Shown piece by piece: positions 18,189 to 27,134 of a DNA stretch of 64,000 nt. This DNA comes from Chitinophaga sp. YR627 (GTDB lineage Bacteria; Bacteroidota; Bacteroidia; Chitinophagales; Chitinophagaceae): NCBI RefSeq assembly GCF_900114995.1, contig NZ_FOUX01000003.1, positions 496,001 to 560,000 of the forward strand, written 5' to 3'. Made by a program: the position numbers and the translations under genes. The stretch's first letter is position 1. Each line of letters starts with the position of its first letter. A model generated the notes under the pieces. The model had not been told where the DNA came from, ran no database searches, and was given only the letters and a program-made list of their open reading frames with translations.

Positions 18189-19384
18189 TGCCATCCTTTT
18201 ACCAGTTACTCAAAAAAATCATTCAGACCGGTATTGGCAGGTCCCGGCTTATCATGGCTGCCGGTGGATTAGGCATTGCCATGATATTGCTCCTGATCGC
18301 GATACAGGCTCATTCTGACTTTGACCAGTTGTTATACAGCCAGCAGAATGCGAATGAAAGCGCAGATTTTCTTGTGATCAATAAAAAGATCACAAATGCC
18401 ATGATGGGGCAACGCGGACAAAGCGTGTTCACCGCTGCTGAAATCGCAGATATCAGGCAACAATCTTTTGTAGAAGCATTCGGATTTATTACCTCCAATC
18501 AATACAAAGTAACAGCCGCCGCACCTGGTGATCTGCATTTCTATACGGATATGTTTTTTGAATCTGTACCCGATTCTTTTATTGATGTGAAAAATGAAGA
18601 ATGGAAGTGGACGCCTGCTGATAATACCATCCCTATTATCCTGCCAAATGATTTTCTCAACCTCTATAACTTTGGTTTTGCATTAAGTCAGGATCTTCCA
18701 CAGATCTCACAGGAAACAGTGAAGGCAATCCCTATGAAAATAACCATCTCCCAGGGTTTGCTGACGCAGGAATTTACCGGACGTATCGTAGGGTTTTCTG
18801 ACCGCATATCCAGCTTCCTGGTACCTGGCAGCTTTATGGAATGGGCGAATGGTAAGTTTGGTAATGGCGTGGCGGCATCTCCCTCCCGCGTGATCATCAA
18901 AACCAAAGATCCATCTAATCCGAAACTTGTAAAATACCTGGATGATAAGGGTTACAATACCAACCAGGATAAGATCAAATACAGCAAGACAAAAATGATC
19001 GTACAGACCATTGTATCTGTTATTGGCTTTTTTGGTGTAGTCCTGTTATTATTTGCACTGCTGGTATTCAGTATGTTCATCCAGCTGGTGATCGCAAGCT
19101 GTAAAAAAGAGATACAATTGCTGGTCACTTTAGGAACCGCACCCCGACAGTTACAGCGATACCTCATGCGTCAGTTCGTGCCCTTGTATATTGCTATCGG
19201 TATTGTCGCATTGGCGCTGGTCGCTGCGTTGCAATGGTGGGCCTCCGGACAGCTGGCCATATATGATATGGTCATCTCACCGTGGATCGCAGCTGGTACC
19301 GGTATCGCAGCTGTAATAGTAATTGTATTGGTCTATATTGTAAACAGGATCAATGTGCGGAAATACATTCATGCGATCAGCTGA
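18185..19384 (+). CDS. ABC transporter permease, FtsX/MacB type
   Basis: 399 residues. One N-terminal membrane helix (LIMAAGGLGIAMILLLIAI), a large extracytoplasmic domain of about 220 residues, and three C-terminal helices (VQTIVSVIGFFGVVLLLFAL, FVPLYIAIGIVALALVAAL, WIAAGTGIAAVIVIVLVYIV) give the 1+3 topology of FtsX-like permeases. A KKEIQLLVTLGTAPRQLQRYL coupling segment precedes helix 3, cut here to its known region. It pairs with the ATPase just upstream. Such systems handle lipoproteins, peptides or signals rather than small solutes; the substrate is unknown. Confidence 0.88.
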   Translation: MMPSFYQLLKKIIQTGIGRSRLIMAAGGLGIAMILLLIAIQAHSDFDQLLYSQQNANESADFLVINKKITNAMMGQRGQSVFTAAEIADIRQQSFVEAFGFITSNQYKVTAAAPGDLHFYTDMFFESVPDSFIDVKNEEWKWTPADNTIPIILPNDFLNLYNFGFALSQDLPQISQETVKAIPMKITISQGLLTQEFTGRIVGFSDRISSFLVPGSFMEWANGKFGNGVAASPSRVIIKTKDPSNPKLVKYLDDKGYNTNQDKIKYSKTKMIVQTIVSVIGFFGVVLLLFALLVFSMFIQLVIASCKKEIQLLVTLGTAPRQLQRYLMRQFVPLYIAIGIVALALVAALQWWASGQLAIYDMVISPWIAAGTGIAAVIVIVLVYIVNRINVRKYIHAIS

Positions 19385-19417
19385 TAAATTGTTTCACATA
19401 CTTAAACTATAAAGAAG

Positions 19418-19720
19418 ATGTTTGTACACGTTGTAAATTTCTGGCTGAAGCCAGGTCTTTCAGAAGCAGATATTAAGAAATTTGAAGAAGGCGTACAGTC
19501 TCTGAAAGCAATTGAATCACTGGTGATGTTCAACGTAGGTAAGCCTGCTGCAACTGATCGTCCTGTCATAGACAAGAGCTATAGCTATTGCGAACTGACT
19601 GTATTCAATGATGAAGCAGGCCACGATATCTATCAGCAGCATCCTGTACATCTGGCATTTGTAGAGAACTGCAAACACCTGTGGGAAAAGGTATTGATCT
19701 ATGATTCTGAAACGATCTGA
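19418..19720 (+). CDS. Dabb family protein (stress-responsive A/B barrel)
   Basis: 100 residues: MFVHVVNFWLKPGLSEADIK, FEEGVQSLKAIES, RPVIDKSYSYCELTVFND and HPVHLAFVENCKHLWEKVLI match the Dabb ferredoxin-like alpha/beta barrel. Members are small dimeric cytoplasmic proteins, often of unknown substrate. It follows the permease by 33 bp and ends at a strong terminator, so it may be the last gene of the ABC operon. Confidence 0.9.
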   Translation: MFVHVVNFWLKPGLSEADIKKFEEGVQSLKAIESLVMFNVGKPAATDRPVIDKSYSYCELTVFNDEAGHDIYQQHPVHLAFVENCKHLWEKVLIYDSETI

Positions 19721-19755
19721 TTCGATTGATATTGGTTCGATGAATCTGTAGCAAT

Positions 19756-19793
19756 AAAAAAGGCACTTCATATCATATGAGGTGCCTTTTTTT
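19756..19793. terminator. Bidirectional terminator
   Basis: AAAAAGGCAC and TCATAT (from 19756) pair with ATATGA and GGTGCCTTTTTTT (to 19793), giving an almost uninterrupted stem with poly-A and poly-T ends. It sits between the convergent Dabb and DUF3857 genes. Confidence 0.88.
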
Positions 19794-19819
19794 CAGATAT
19801 CTCTGCTAAGAGACATTTT

Positions 19820-22375
19820 TTAATTACGCTCATATGGCATGATAAACGTTTCTTTTACCTGCCTTGATTTCAACATATACGGGATCAGTATAGCGGCTGC
19901 AATACATGCCTGCATAATGATCTGTATCGATGCATCTGCCCAGTCCTTTCTTTCGTAGACATAATTGAACGCCAGTATGTCTGCCAGATTGAACACCAGA
20001 TAGAAGACGATAAACACCACCAGTGCTTTCGGGAATGTATCTCGTTTCTTCAGAAAAAGCGATACCAGCAACAGATTGAATACGAGCATACAGATCACGC
20101 CTGCCAGTTCGGTGACCAGCAGCAATTGAAGCAATGAAGTACTATGTGTGGCATTCGTGAGTTTATCCAGCTGTAACCAGATATTGTTGCTGAAAATATC
20201 CATATTGATCAGCGTATAAAAGGTATGCACCGGCATGACGAAAATACCAATAGCAACCAATACCAGGAAGCCGTTAATAGCAGGAGGGTAGTAGGCTGTC
20301 TGCGCGGGCTGAATTGATATTTTATAGAAGCGTAGTGCATGATGTGTAAATACGCCGGCAAAGAAAATGGTCAGTCCGATGATAAACCAGTTGATGCCCT
20401 GGGAAGGAGCTTCACTTTGTGCTTTTCCTTCCATATCCCAGTAAAAGACGAATCCCAGGAAATCATCTATCTTCTTTCTGTCTTTGATATAAGTATCCAG
20501 GAAGTTGACAGGAATATGGTCCTGATATGTTTCAAAAGTATAGTGTAGTGTGACGATATTGTCTTTTACGGAAGGGACGAAGTGAAGTGCATAATATGGA
20601 TTCCTGATGTGCAGTTCTTCTTCGTTAATACTCCATGCAGAAGGCATTTCTATGGTAATGGTATAATCCTGTGAGAAAGGATATCTCATTTCCAGCGGAG
20701 CAGTTTTTTTATCTTCTTCTTCTGCATAGGCGGGTAAAACGTCACGTAACAGATTTGCTTTGACGTTGAAGTCAATGCGGTTTATTCTGGCACTGTCTGT
20801 TTTCCAGGGAGTATGTAACAGATAGTTCTCTCTTATTTCTATCCGGTCGTCATCTTCATTATCAATCACGCGGAGGGAAGAATCAATACTGACACTACCA
20901 TAAATATTCTTGTAGTAGTTCAGGAATGTATTCTCATTATCCTTCCGGCTGCTGTTGGCCAGTAAGTCACGCTGATCATCTGCATATTGCATGGTGAAGA
21001 TGGACGTAACGGAAAGTCTGCCTGCATTAGACTGGTCAGACGGTAGCTGAAAATGTTCATACACGACTGTTTTACCATTGGCAATATTCTTGACCGGTGT
21101 AAATCCATTTTTTCCAGCCGGATCAATGATCAGGCCCTGCTGAAAATCAGAGATGGTCAGCGCAGCAAGATTCCCCCGCTGGAAGCTGGTGGTTGCATCG
21201 ATCCAGTAATCTTTGTCATTCAGTCTGGCATACACGATAGCGTGATCAAATATATCCGGCGCCGGCAGGAAATCGACTACCCGTCCCTTATTGTAAGAAT
21301 CTACATAAGCCATGCTGGCGTAAATGCCGTTTGCTTTCAGGATAGTGGCGAGTAACAGCGATTTATCTTTACAATCACCGAAACGTTGCATGAGTATTTT
21401 ATCCGGGGTATTGGGGCGATGTGAGTATTCCCCCATTTCAATACCCATATAACGGATGTCATCCTGCACAAAGCGGATGGCTTTCAGCATGTAGGTTTCT
21501 TTGTTCTTGTGCGACTCTCTTTTAAGTTCTGCGATCTTTGCTTTCAAGGCAGCACCAGGAGGGGGGATCTTATTCACACGGTCACCCCATTTGATCACTT
21601 CCATCCAGTCCCTGTATTCTGTTGCCTGTACTGTCGGATAGTTATCGTACCAGCTGGGTGCATCTTCTTCAGGTTCCGGCGCCTGTATGTTGGTCATTTC
21701 CCATTTATAGACCTGCATATTGTTGACCATCTGCCGGTCGGGCATTGGTGCGCCATTAAATGTTTTGAAGAAGAGCTCTCTGGAAGGATCTGTGATGATG
21801 CTTCTGTGAAAATTGACGATAGGACTCGGAGAGGCGAGATAAAACAGGCTGGTGAACTTATGTTCGAATATCGGGTTATTCCCCTCGATCGTATAAGCCA
21901 GTTCTATCTGGTCGCCTTTGCGTACATCTTCCAGGATATAGTAGGCGGTATAAAGACCGCTGTAAATGAATCGGGAGAGGTCGTCCTCCTGTTGCAGTAT
22001 TTTGAATTTGGATGCCTGTAGCTGATTGATCAGTTTCCCTTTTCTGCGGATAAGGATTTTATGAAAGAGCAGCTTTTCGTAAACAGGGTCATAATCTACC
22101 TTGATCTCTGCGGCATTCTGAATACCAGCTTCAGAGACGATCTGTTTGATCTCATGACGGTATATCGCTGATTGTTCAACGTGCTGTTGTTCCTCAAACA
22201 ATAGCATATAGTAACCGTTACTAACATCGCGGGCATCAGGCTCCTGCTTCAGGTCCGGTTTATAGGGAACCCGCCAGGAGGGTTCCGGTGTAATGGAAAA
22301 GTTTTTTTGCTGTGCACTGGACCTGGCAGTGACACAACACATGAATAAGATAAGGATCGGAAGTATCCGGTACAT
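19820..22375 (-). CDS. DUF3857/transglutaminase-like membrane protein
   Basis: 851 residues with a signal peptide (MYRILPILILFMCCVTARSS). Residues about 40-230 are the DUF3857 domain (VEQSAIYRHEIKQIVSEAG, YILEDVRKGDQIELAYTIEG). A transglutaminase-like core follows, with Cys in FGDCKDKSLLLATILKANG, His in DHAIVYARLNDKDYW and Asp in WIDATTSF, so the triad is intact. About five membrane helices occupy the C-terminal 200 residues (WFIIGLTIFFAGVFTHHAL onward). It is the last gene of a three-gene minus-strand operon. Role unknown, possibly envelope protein processing. Confidence 0.88.
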   Translation of the reverse strand: MYRILPILILFMCCVTARSSAQQKNFSITPEPSWRVPYKPDLKQEPDARDVSNGYYMLLFEEQQHVEQSAIYRHEIKQIVSEAGIQNAAEIKVDYDPVYEKLLFHKILIRRKGKLINQLQASKFKILQQEDDLSRFIYSGLYTAYYILEDVRKGDQIELAYTIEGNNPIFEHKFTSLFYLASPSPIVNFHRSIITDPSRELFFKTFNGAPMPDRQMVNNMQVYKWEMTNIQAPEPEEDAPSWYDNYPTVQATEYRDWMEVIKWGDRVNKIPPPGAALKAKIAELKRESHKNKETYMLKAIRFVQDDIRYMGIEMGEYSHRPNTPDKILMQRFGDCKDKSLLLATILKANGIYASMAYVDSYNKGRVVDFLPAPDIFDHAIVYARLNDKDYWIDATTSFQRGNLAALTISDFQQGLIIDPAGKNGFTPVKNIANGKTVVYEHFQLPSDQSNAGRLSVTSIFTMQYADDQRDLLANSSRKDNENTFLNYYKNIYGSVSIDSSLRVIDNEDDDRIEIRENYLLHTPWKTDSARINRIDFNVKANLLRDVLPAYAEEEDKKTAPLEMRYPFSQDYTITIEMPSAWSINEEELHIRNPYYALHFVPSVKDNIVTLHYTFETYQDHIPVNFLDTYIKDRKKIDDFLGFVFYWDMEGKAQSEAPSQGINWFIIGLTIFFAGVFTHHALRFYKISIQPAQTAYYPPAINGFLVLVAIGIFVMPVHTFYTLINMDIFSNNIWLQLDKLTNATHSTSLLQLLLVTELAGVICMLVFNLLLVSLFLKKRDTFPKALVVFIVFYLVFNLADILAFNYVYERKDWADASIQIIMQACIAAAILIPYMLKSRQVKETFIMPYERN

Positions 22376-22391
22376 AGGGATAAGATAGGCA

Positions 22392-23498
22392 TTAATTGTT
22401 CTCTGTGGTCAGCGCATATACTGCGAAGGAAGCCAGCCAGTGTTCTCCGGCATAATCGCCGCTGGCTACATGCGGGATGGCGGCTTCAAGGTGCAGATTC
22501 GCCAGACTGAGAATTGCTTCTCTGTTCTCCGTTGTATGACGGGCAATGCCATACAGGCACCAGGCTCTGCTCAGGTTTAATCCATACAGATGTACGAGTT
22601 TACCATCCGTGACATCTTTTACCTGCGCTACCTTGAAGGCAGTAATACCTTTGGCAAACAGATCAGGCAGGAATGCTTTGATCCATCGCTGATATTCAGC
22701 TGCCGGTAGTATACGCCACATCAGGTCTGCTTCTTCCAGACAGGGGGAAAGAAAGTCGTAGCCGCCCGGCTCCCAGGCAACAGGACAATTCTTATCAGCT
22801 GCATAGAAACGGATAGCTGCCTGACGGATCGCGTTCTGCAGATCAGTGTCTTTTGCGGTAACGGCGTAATCCCATGCGAGAGAAAGACCGAAAGCCAGAT
22901 TGGTGTGTTCTCCTACACGAATAGGATACATCAGTTTACCCAGGAAGTCGATATATGATTTGGCAAACTGGGACGCCAGTGGTTGTAAATTGGCAGCTAG
23001 TTCTTTCCCCTGTGGGGTATTCCAGGTTAGTAGTTCCCGTTGAAGCTGTAATAACCAGCTCCAGCCGTAAATACGTTCGAAGCCTTTATTTTCCTTGTTC
23101 TTAAACAGTTCCTGTTCCTGCCGGATATTGGCAGCTGTCAGGTTCTGTGACAGTTTGGTCAGGATCTCTTTTTCTTTGGCCATACCAGGGAATGACTTGA
23201 GCAGGCGCACCAGCATCCAGTGACCGTGGACGCTGCTATGCCAGTCATAACAGCCATAAAATGCCGGATGATAGTTCTTTGGATTGATCACCAGGGAACT
23301 GTCGGAAAATACGACACCGGTCTTATAAGGAAACTCCTGCTGCATACAGCGGAGTGGTAATTCGGCCAGATGCGCAGCGCCCTGGGCGGTGAGGTCCAGT
23401 AAGCCGTTGCTTTTGCGCGTATAATATGCCTGTTGTGCAAATGATGCTGGCATGAGAAAGCCGGTTATAAGAGAAAGGAGAATGAGTTTTTTCTTCAC
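22392..23498 (-). CDS. DUF2891 family secreted protein
   Basis: 368 residues starting at GTG 23496-23498, three bases after the upstream stop. Signal peptide MKKKLILLSLITGFLMPASF. The DUF2891 core is clear: PAFYGCYDWHSSVHGHWMLV, RIYGWSWLLQLQREL, HTNLAFGLSLAWDYA, GYDFLSPCLEEADLM and HYAGEHWLASFAVYAL-like ending (SGDYAGEHWLASFAV). The fold looks alpha/alpha-barrel like, resembling glycan-active enzymes, but no activity is established. Its neighbours are a flavoprotein reductase upstream and the DUF3857 protein 16 bp downstream. Confidence 0.85.
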   Translation of the reverse strand: MKKKLILLSLITGFLMPASFAQQAYYTRKSNGLLDLTAQGAAHLAELPLRCMQQEFPYKTGVVFSDSSLVINPKNYHPAFYGCYDWHSSVHGHWMLVRLLKSFPGMAKEKEILTKLSQNLTAANIRQEQELFKNKENKGFERIYGWSWLLQLQRELLTWNTPQGKELAANLQPLASQFAKSYIDFLGKLMYPIRVGEHTNLAFGLSLAWDYAVTAKDTDLQNAIRQAAIRFYAADKNCPVAWEPGGYDFLSPCLEEADLMWRILPAAEYQRWIKAFLPDLFAKGITAFKVAQVKDVTDGKLVHLYGLNLSRAWCLYGIARHTTENREAILSLANLHLEAAIPHVASGDYAGEHWLASFAVYALTTENN

Positions 23499-23501
23499 TG
23501 T

Positions 23502-24758
23502 TTAGCGATTGAATAACAATTTTACGTAGAAGGATGGTTTAGCCAGTTTTTTACGCAGGTCTACTTCATAGAACATGCAGGACAGCAGTTCCTGTAATTG
23601 TTTATTACGGCTGCTGATCTTCATCAGGGTATTGAACAGCCATGGATATTTTACCAGTTTCTGGAGACGATGGCTCAGTTTCAGTTCCGGTCCGAGTATA
23701 CGGTAGATTTCCGCGTCATATTTTGCCAGCTGTGCAGCAGAAGTATTATTTGCCTTCAGGGCTTCTGCGGCCTGTAAAGCAGCAATTCTGCCTGAGTATA
23801 GTCCGTTGCCGATACCTTCTCCCGTAAAAGGATCGATCAGGTAAGCAGCATCGCCAACCAGCATATAACGTTCGCCGGAAATGACACGTTGTTTACTACC
23901 CAGCGGCAGACCGTAACCTTCAATACCGCTGACCAGTTCCGCATCTTTGAAACGCTCTTTGAACACAGGGTCGTTTGCCACAATATCGAGCATAGACTTT
24001 TTCAGGTTCATCTTCTTTTTACGCACCGCTTCACTGAGTACGCCTACTCCTACGTTTGCTTCGCCATTAGGTAGCGGGAAGATCCAGAAATAGCCCGGTA
24101 ACAGGTCCTTCAGGAAATGTAGTTCGATGAAATTGTCAGGGTTATTACCACTGACATTTTTATAGTAAGCGCGGATACCTGCCACATAGTGTTCAGGTTC
24201 CATTGTAATATTTGCGACTTCTTTTGTGAAGGAAGAATGCGCACCGTTGGCGATGATCAGCAGGTCTGCCTTTACTTTAAAATCATTGCTGCCGGTTACA
24301 TAATAACCGTCTTCTTTCAGCTCATATTTATCAACAGTTACTCCTTCGAGTAGGGTGATTTCAGACCGGCGTTTGACCTCATCTACGAGGAAGTTGTCAA
24401 AGTCCATACGCTTGCACACATAACCTATCGGCGTCTCTTTGTGTTGCTGGTTGCCGCTGTTGTAATCCGGACGATAACCTACGTCCAGGCTATGTCTTCC
24501 GGGGGAGACAAAGGTCACGCCCCAGCTGTTCACTTTGAAGTTGGCTTCCCTGAGCCGTGTTGCAATAGCAGGATCTATTTTATTCAATGCCGTGATCACC
24601 TTCCCACTGAGACCGTCTCCACATACCTTATCGCGGGGGAACACAGCTTTGTCCACCAGGACACAGTGAATACCGAGTTGTGCCAGTTGAAGTGCGGCTG
24701 CTGTTCCCGCAGGACCTGCGCCTACAATACATACTTTAGTTTCCAACATCCTGTACAT
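23502..24758 (-). CDS. NAD(P)/FAD-dependent oxidoreductase, geranylgeranyl reductase family
   Basis: 418 residues. The FAD motif VCIVGAGPAGTAAALQLAQ, the family-typical FPRDKVCGDGLSGKV, and the second FAD motif MLVGDAAYLIDPFTGEGIGN are present. The family reduces isoprenoid chains or halogenates aromatic compounds; here a reductase role is only an inference. ATG 24758 and ATG 24749 are both possible starts (MYRMLETK). It is the first gene of an operon with the DUF2891 and DUF3857 genes and is divergent from ybaB. Confidence 0.88.
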   Translation of the reverse strand: MYRMLETKVCIVGAGPAGTAAALQLAQLGIHCVLVDKAVFPRDKVCGDGLSGKVITALNKIDPAIATRLREANFKVNSWGVTFVSPGRHSLDVGYRPDYNSGNQQHKETPIGYVCKRMDFDNFLVDEVKRRSEITLLEGVTVDKYELKEDGYYVTGSNDFKVKADLLIIANGAHSSFTKEVANITMEPEHYVAGIRAYYKNVSGNNPDNFIELHFLKDLLPGYFWIFPLPNGEANVGVGVLSEAVRKKKMNLKKSMLDIVANDPVFKERFKDAELVSGIEGYGLPLGSKQRVISGERYMLVGDAAYLIDPFTGEGIGNGLYSGRIAALQAAEALKANNTSAAQLAKYDAEIYRILGPELKLSHRLQKLVKYPWLFNTLMKISSRNKQLQELLSCMFYEVDLRKKLAKPSFYVKLLFNR

Positions 24759-24815
24759 TTAAACTGTTAAGATAAAGAAAAGAGGAATATCTTCGCGCCT
24801 TAAAATCAACTGACC

Positions 24816-25127
24816 ATGTTCGGAGACTTATTTGGAAAACTGCAGGAAGCGCAGTCTAAAATGAAAGAAAGTAAAGAGCGCCTCTCTCATATCACTGTGG
24901 ATGGAGAAGCTGGTGACGGCGCTGTGAAGGTAGTTGTAACCGGTAATCGTGAGGTAAAAAGTATTGATGTGGCAGAGCATCTGCTGGAAAAAGATAATAA
25001 AGAAGAACTGGAAGATCTGCTGATCACTGCATTGAACCGCGCGCTGAAAAACGCAGAGAATGCATGGGAGTCAGAGATGAAAGGGGTTGCCGGCGGTATG
25101 CTGGGTCCTCTGGGTGGCTTATTCTAA
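24816..25127 (+). CDS. ybaB: YbaB/EbfC family nucleoid-associated protein
   Basis: 103 residues, the usual size. MFGDLFGKLQEAQSKMKESK, ITVDGEAGDGAVKVVVTGNR, EVKSIDVAEHLL and LITALNRALKNAENAWESEM match the YbaB DNA-binding dimer. It binds DNA as part of the nucleoid. The C-terminus is Gly-rich (GGMLGPLGGLF). It is followed 53 bp later by a tRNA gene. Confidence 0.92.
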   Translation: MFGDLFGKLQEAQSKMKESKERLSHITVDGEAGDGAVKVVVTGNREVKSIDVAEHLLEKDNKEELEDLLITALNRALKNAENAWESEMKGVAGGMLGPLGGLF

Positions 25128-25180
25128 GCCGGACCGCTGTGCGCTTTCAGGTCGACAGACCTATATTGCGATAACTGTAC

Positions 25181-25253
25181 GCCAATCTAGCTCAGCTGGC
25201 AGAGCAACAGTTTCGTAAATTGTAGGTCGTGGGTTCGAATCCCATGGTTGGCT
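25181..25253 (+). tRNA. tRNA-Thr (anticodon CGT)
   Basis: A 73-nt cloverleaf. The acceptor stem GCCAATC pairs with GGTTGGC (25246-25252) with one T-G pair; discriminator T. The anticodon stem ACAGT/ATTGT closes a TTCGTAA loop with anticodon CGT at 25214-25216, which reads ACG (Thr). The T arm GTGGGTTCGAATCCCAT is canonical. CCA is not encoded. Confidence 0.95.
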
Positions 25254-25270
25254 CTGTAGTAATGAAATTG

Positions 25271-25296
25271 AACCACCGGTAACACAACCGGTGGTT
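25271..25296 (+). terminator. Terminator after tRNA-Thr
   Basis: AACCACCGGT (25271-25280) pairs perfectly with ACCGGTGGTT (25287-25296), followed by TTTT. Confidence 0.85.
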
Positions 25297-25359
25297 TTTT
25301 GCGTTTGGGCCGGATATATTAAGACTAGTTGTTATCTTTATAATATAAAGTATATTCCT

Positions 25360-26499
25360 ATGCGATATGTTTTGCTGCTGGCTGCGGGCATCTCTCTTTT
25401 CGCCTGCACCTCCCCAACAAATAAGACAAAGACAAACACGGAGGAACAACCCGGAAAATCTGCTGATCTCAGCGAGGCACAGATCTTTGAAAAAGACATT
25501 GTTTTAAAGGCTGCACAAAATAGCAAAGGCAAGAACAAAGTCTCCGATAAATACTTCCTGGATGGGGTAGATATGTACCGGAACAAAAAAGATCCTGCAA
25601 AAGCAATCGAATTATTTAAACAGGCCATCTTCGAACAACCACAGGCAAGAGCCTATTTTGAATTAGGGAACGCCCTGGCTGACCAGGAAAATCTTCCGGA
25701 TGCGGCAAGCGCTTATCAGCTTGCGGAAGCACTGGACTATAAACCGACCTCCAAAGTGCTGTATAACCTGGCTTGTGTTTATTCCAGAGCAAAAGACCGT
25801 AAGTCTGCTGAATATTACCTGGTATCTGCCATTGAATTTGGCTACAGCAACGTCAAGAATATCTTTGCTGATAAGGACCTGGAATATCTCCGCAGTACCG
25901 ATGACTTTAATATGACTGTAACCACTGCCATCAGCGGGGCCACAGATCCTTCAAAGCTGCAATGGACCCTTTTCTGGCATGAGTTCAAACAGGTATCTTA
26001 TCCACTGGTGCTCGACGAGCGTTATGGTGATAAGCTTGGTGAAGATTACATCTCTTATGAATATGAGCGTTTCGTTGCTGAAATGAGGGATAATGAGAAG
26101 TTCTCCCGCGAGGTAGGTTTTGAATTCTATCATGTTGGTCTGGCAAAAAACAGCGATAGTATCAAGACATTGATCTATGCCGTACGTAATGTGATCATGG
26201 GTGGTACGCCTCCGCCGGAATACTATATCGTTAGCTATGACGGACATGGAAAACTGATTGATAAGCTGCTGATCGGCGGACATAAAAAACTGTCAGAACC
26301 ATTCCGCGTAGCGAAAATCACAGAGAACGGCAATATTGAAGTAGGACTGTTTTCACAGGTATATAAGAAGAATCCGGAAGAAGAAGGATATGAGGATAAT
26401 GAGCTGGTGGAAAGTAAATTCCTCAATAAAGAATTCTATGCTATCTCAGGAGATGGTCACTTTGTTAAGAAGGACGCATTGCTGGGAATGCGGTTTTAA
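25360..26499 (+). CDS. TPR-repeat lipoprotein
   Basis: 379 residues from ATG 25360, chosen because it gives a clean lipoprotein signal (MRYVLLLAAGISLFAC). After a Thr/Lys linker, residues about 60-160 hold two to three TPR-like helical pairs (AIELFKQAIFEQPQARAYFELG cut to its core AIELFKQAIFEQP; LPDAASAYQLAEAL). The C-terminal half is a mixed fold without a name I recognise (YEYERFVAEMRDNEKF, YYIVSYDGHGKLIDKLL). Its last 35 bp overlap the end of the convergent DUF2306 gene. Confidence 0.82.
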   Translation: MRYVLLLAAGISLFACTSPTNKTKTNTEEQPGKSADLSEAQIFEKDIVLKAAQNSKGKNKVSDKYFLDGVDMYRNKKDPAKAIELFKQAIFEQPQARAYFELGNALADQENLPDAASAYQLAEALDYKPTSKVLYNLACVYSRAKDRKSAEYYLVSAIEFGYSNVKNIFADKDLEYLRSTDDFNMTVTTAISGATDPSKLQWTLFWHEFKQVSYPLVLDERYGDKLGEDYISYEYERFVAEMRDNEKFSREVGFEFYHVGLAKNSDSIKTLIYAVRNVIMGGTPPPEYYIVSYDGHGKLIDKLLIGGHKKLSEPFRVAKITENGNIEVGLFSQVYKKNPEEEGYEDNELVESKFLNKEFYAISGDGHFVKKDALLGMRF

Positions 26500-27130
26500 G
26501 ATAACCCAGTCCCCGGCGGATGATCGCTTCTGCAACCAGCAGATTGAGTATCCAGCTTGACCAGGAGATGAGGATGTATGCCTGAACAGGGTGAATAGGC
26601 AGGTTGAAATAACCGATGAGGAAAGCATAAAAACGGAGTGAAACAGCGGAGAGCGTAAGCGCATAACTGCGGATCATCATATCGGTATGCCGTTTCCAGT
26701 TACGTTGCAGCGCATAACGCCAGCCAAGAAAAGTAAAGAGCAGCCATAGGGAAGCCAGTATGACAAAGCTGATCCTTGCCGGCAGACCGCCATTCGCATA
26801 AAATCCCATAATCAGTCCGGAAGGACCACTAAAGGCGAGTATAACTAATGCATATAATTTCCCGGACATGCGATGCAGTCCGGGAATTTTTTTTAGTATA
26901 TAAATGCTGAATTGAAGGAGTCCTGTAAGCAGTACAATTACACTCGTAAAAACATGTACATAGAAACTGATACGCCAGTGCCGGATATGATACACCAGTT
27001 GTTTGGTGATCAGAAAATCTATATACCGGTCAAATGACGCGTAGGGCAGGCTTAATAGCAGCATCAGCCAGCAGGTGTAAAGGATCACAGTTGCGAACAG
27101 ATAAAAGAGAATACGTCTGCTTACCGGCAT
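26465..27130 (-). CDS. DUF2306 family membrane protein
   Basis: 221 residues from ATG 27130, four bases after the upstream lipoprotein stop. Six to seven membrane helices are visible (LFYLFATVILYTCWLMLLL, FYVHVFTSVIVLLTGLLQF, KLYALVILAFSGPSGLIMGF, ISFVILASLWLLFTFLGWRY). Conserved DUF2306 features are the His in YVHVFTSV, GLHRMSGKLY and KRHTDMMIRSYALTLSAVSL, which suggest heme or quinone contact, but no function is established. Its 3' end overlaps the TPR gene by 35 bp. Confidence 0.88.
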   Translation of the reverse strand: MPVSRRILFYLFATVILYTCWLMLLLSLPYASFDRYIDFLITKQLVYHIRHWRISFYVHVFTSVIVLLTGLLQFSIYILKKIPGLHRMSGKLYALVILAFSGPSGLIMGFYANGGLPARISFVILASLWLLFTFLGWRYALQRNWKRHTDMMIRSYALTLSAVSLRFYAFLIGYFNLPIHPVQAYILISWSSWILNLLVAEAIIRRGLGYLKTAFPAMRPS

Positions 27131-27134
27131 CGAA

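Noticed and set aside
25192..25449. Minus-strand open frame of 85 codons over the tRNA, with the phrase MGFEPTTYN
   Set aside because: This is the well-known spurious translation of the antisense of a tRNA T arm; the region is tRNA-Thr and the start of the TPR gene.
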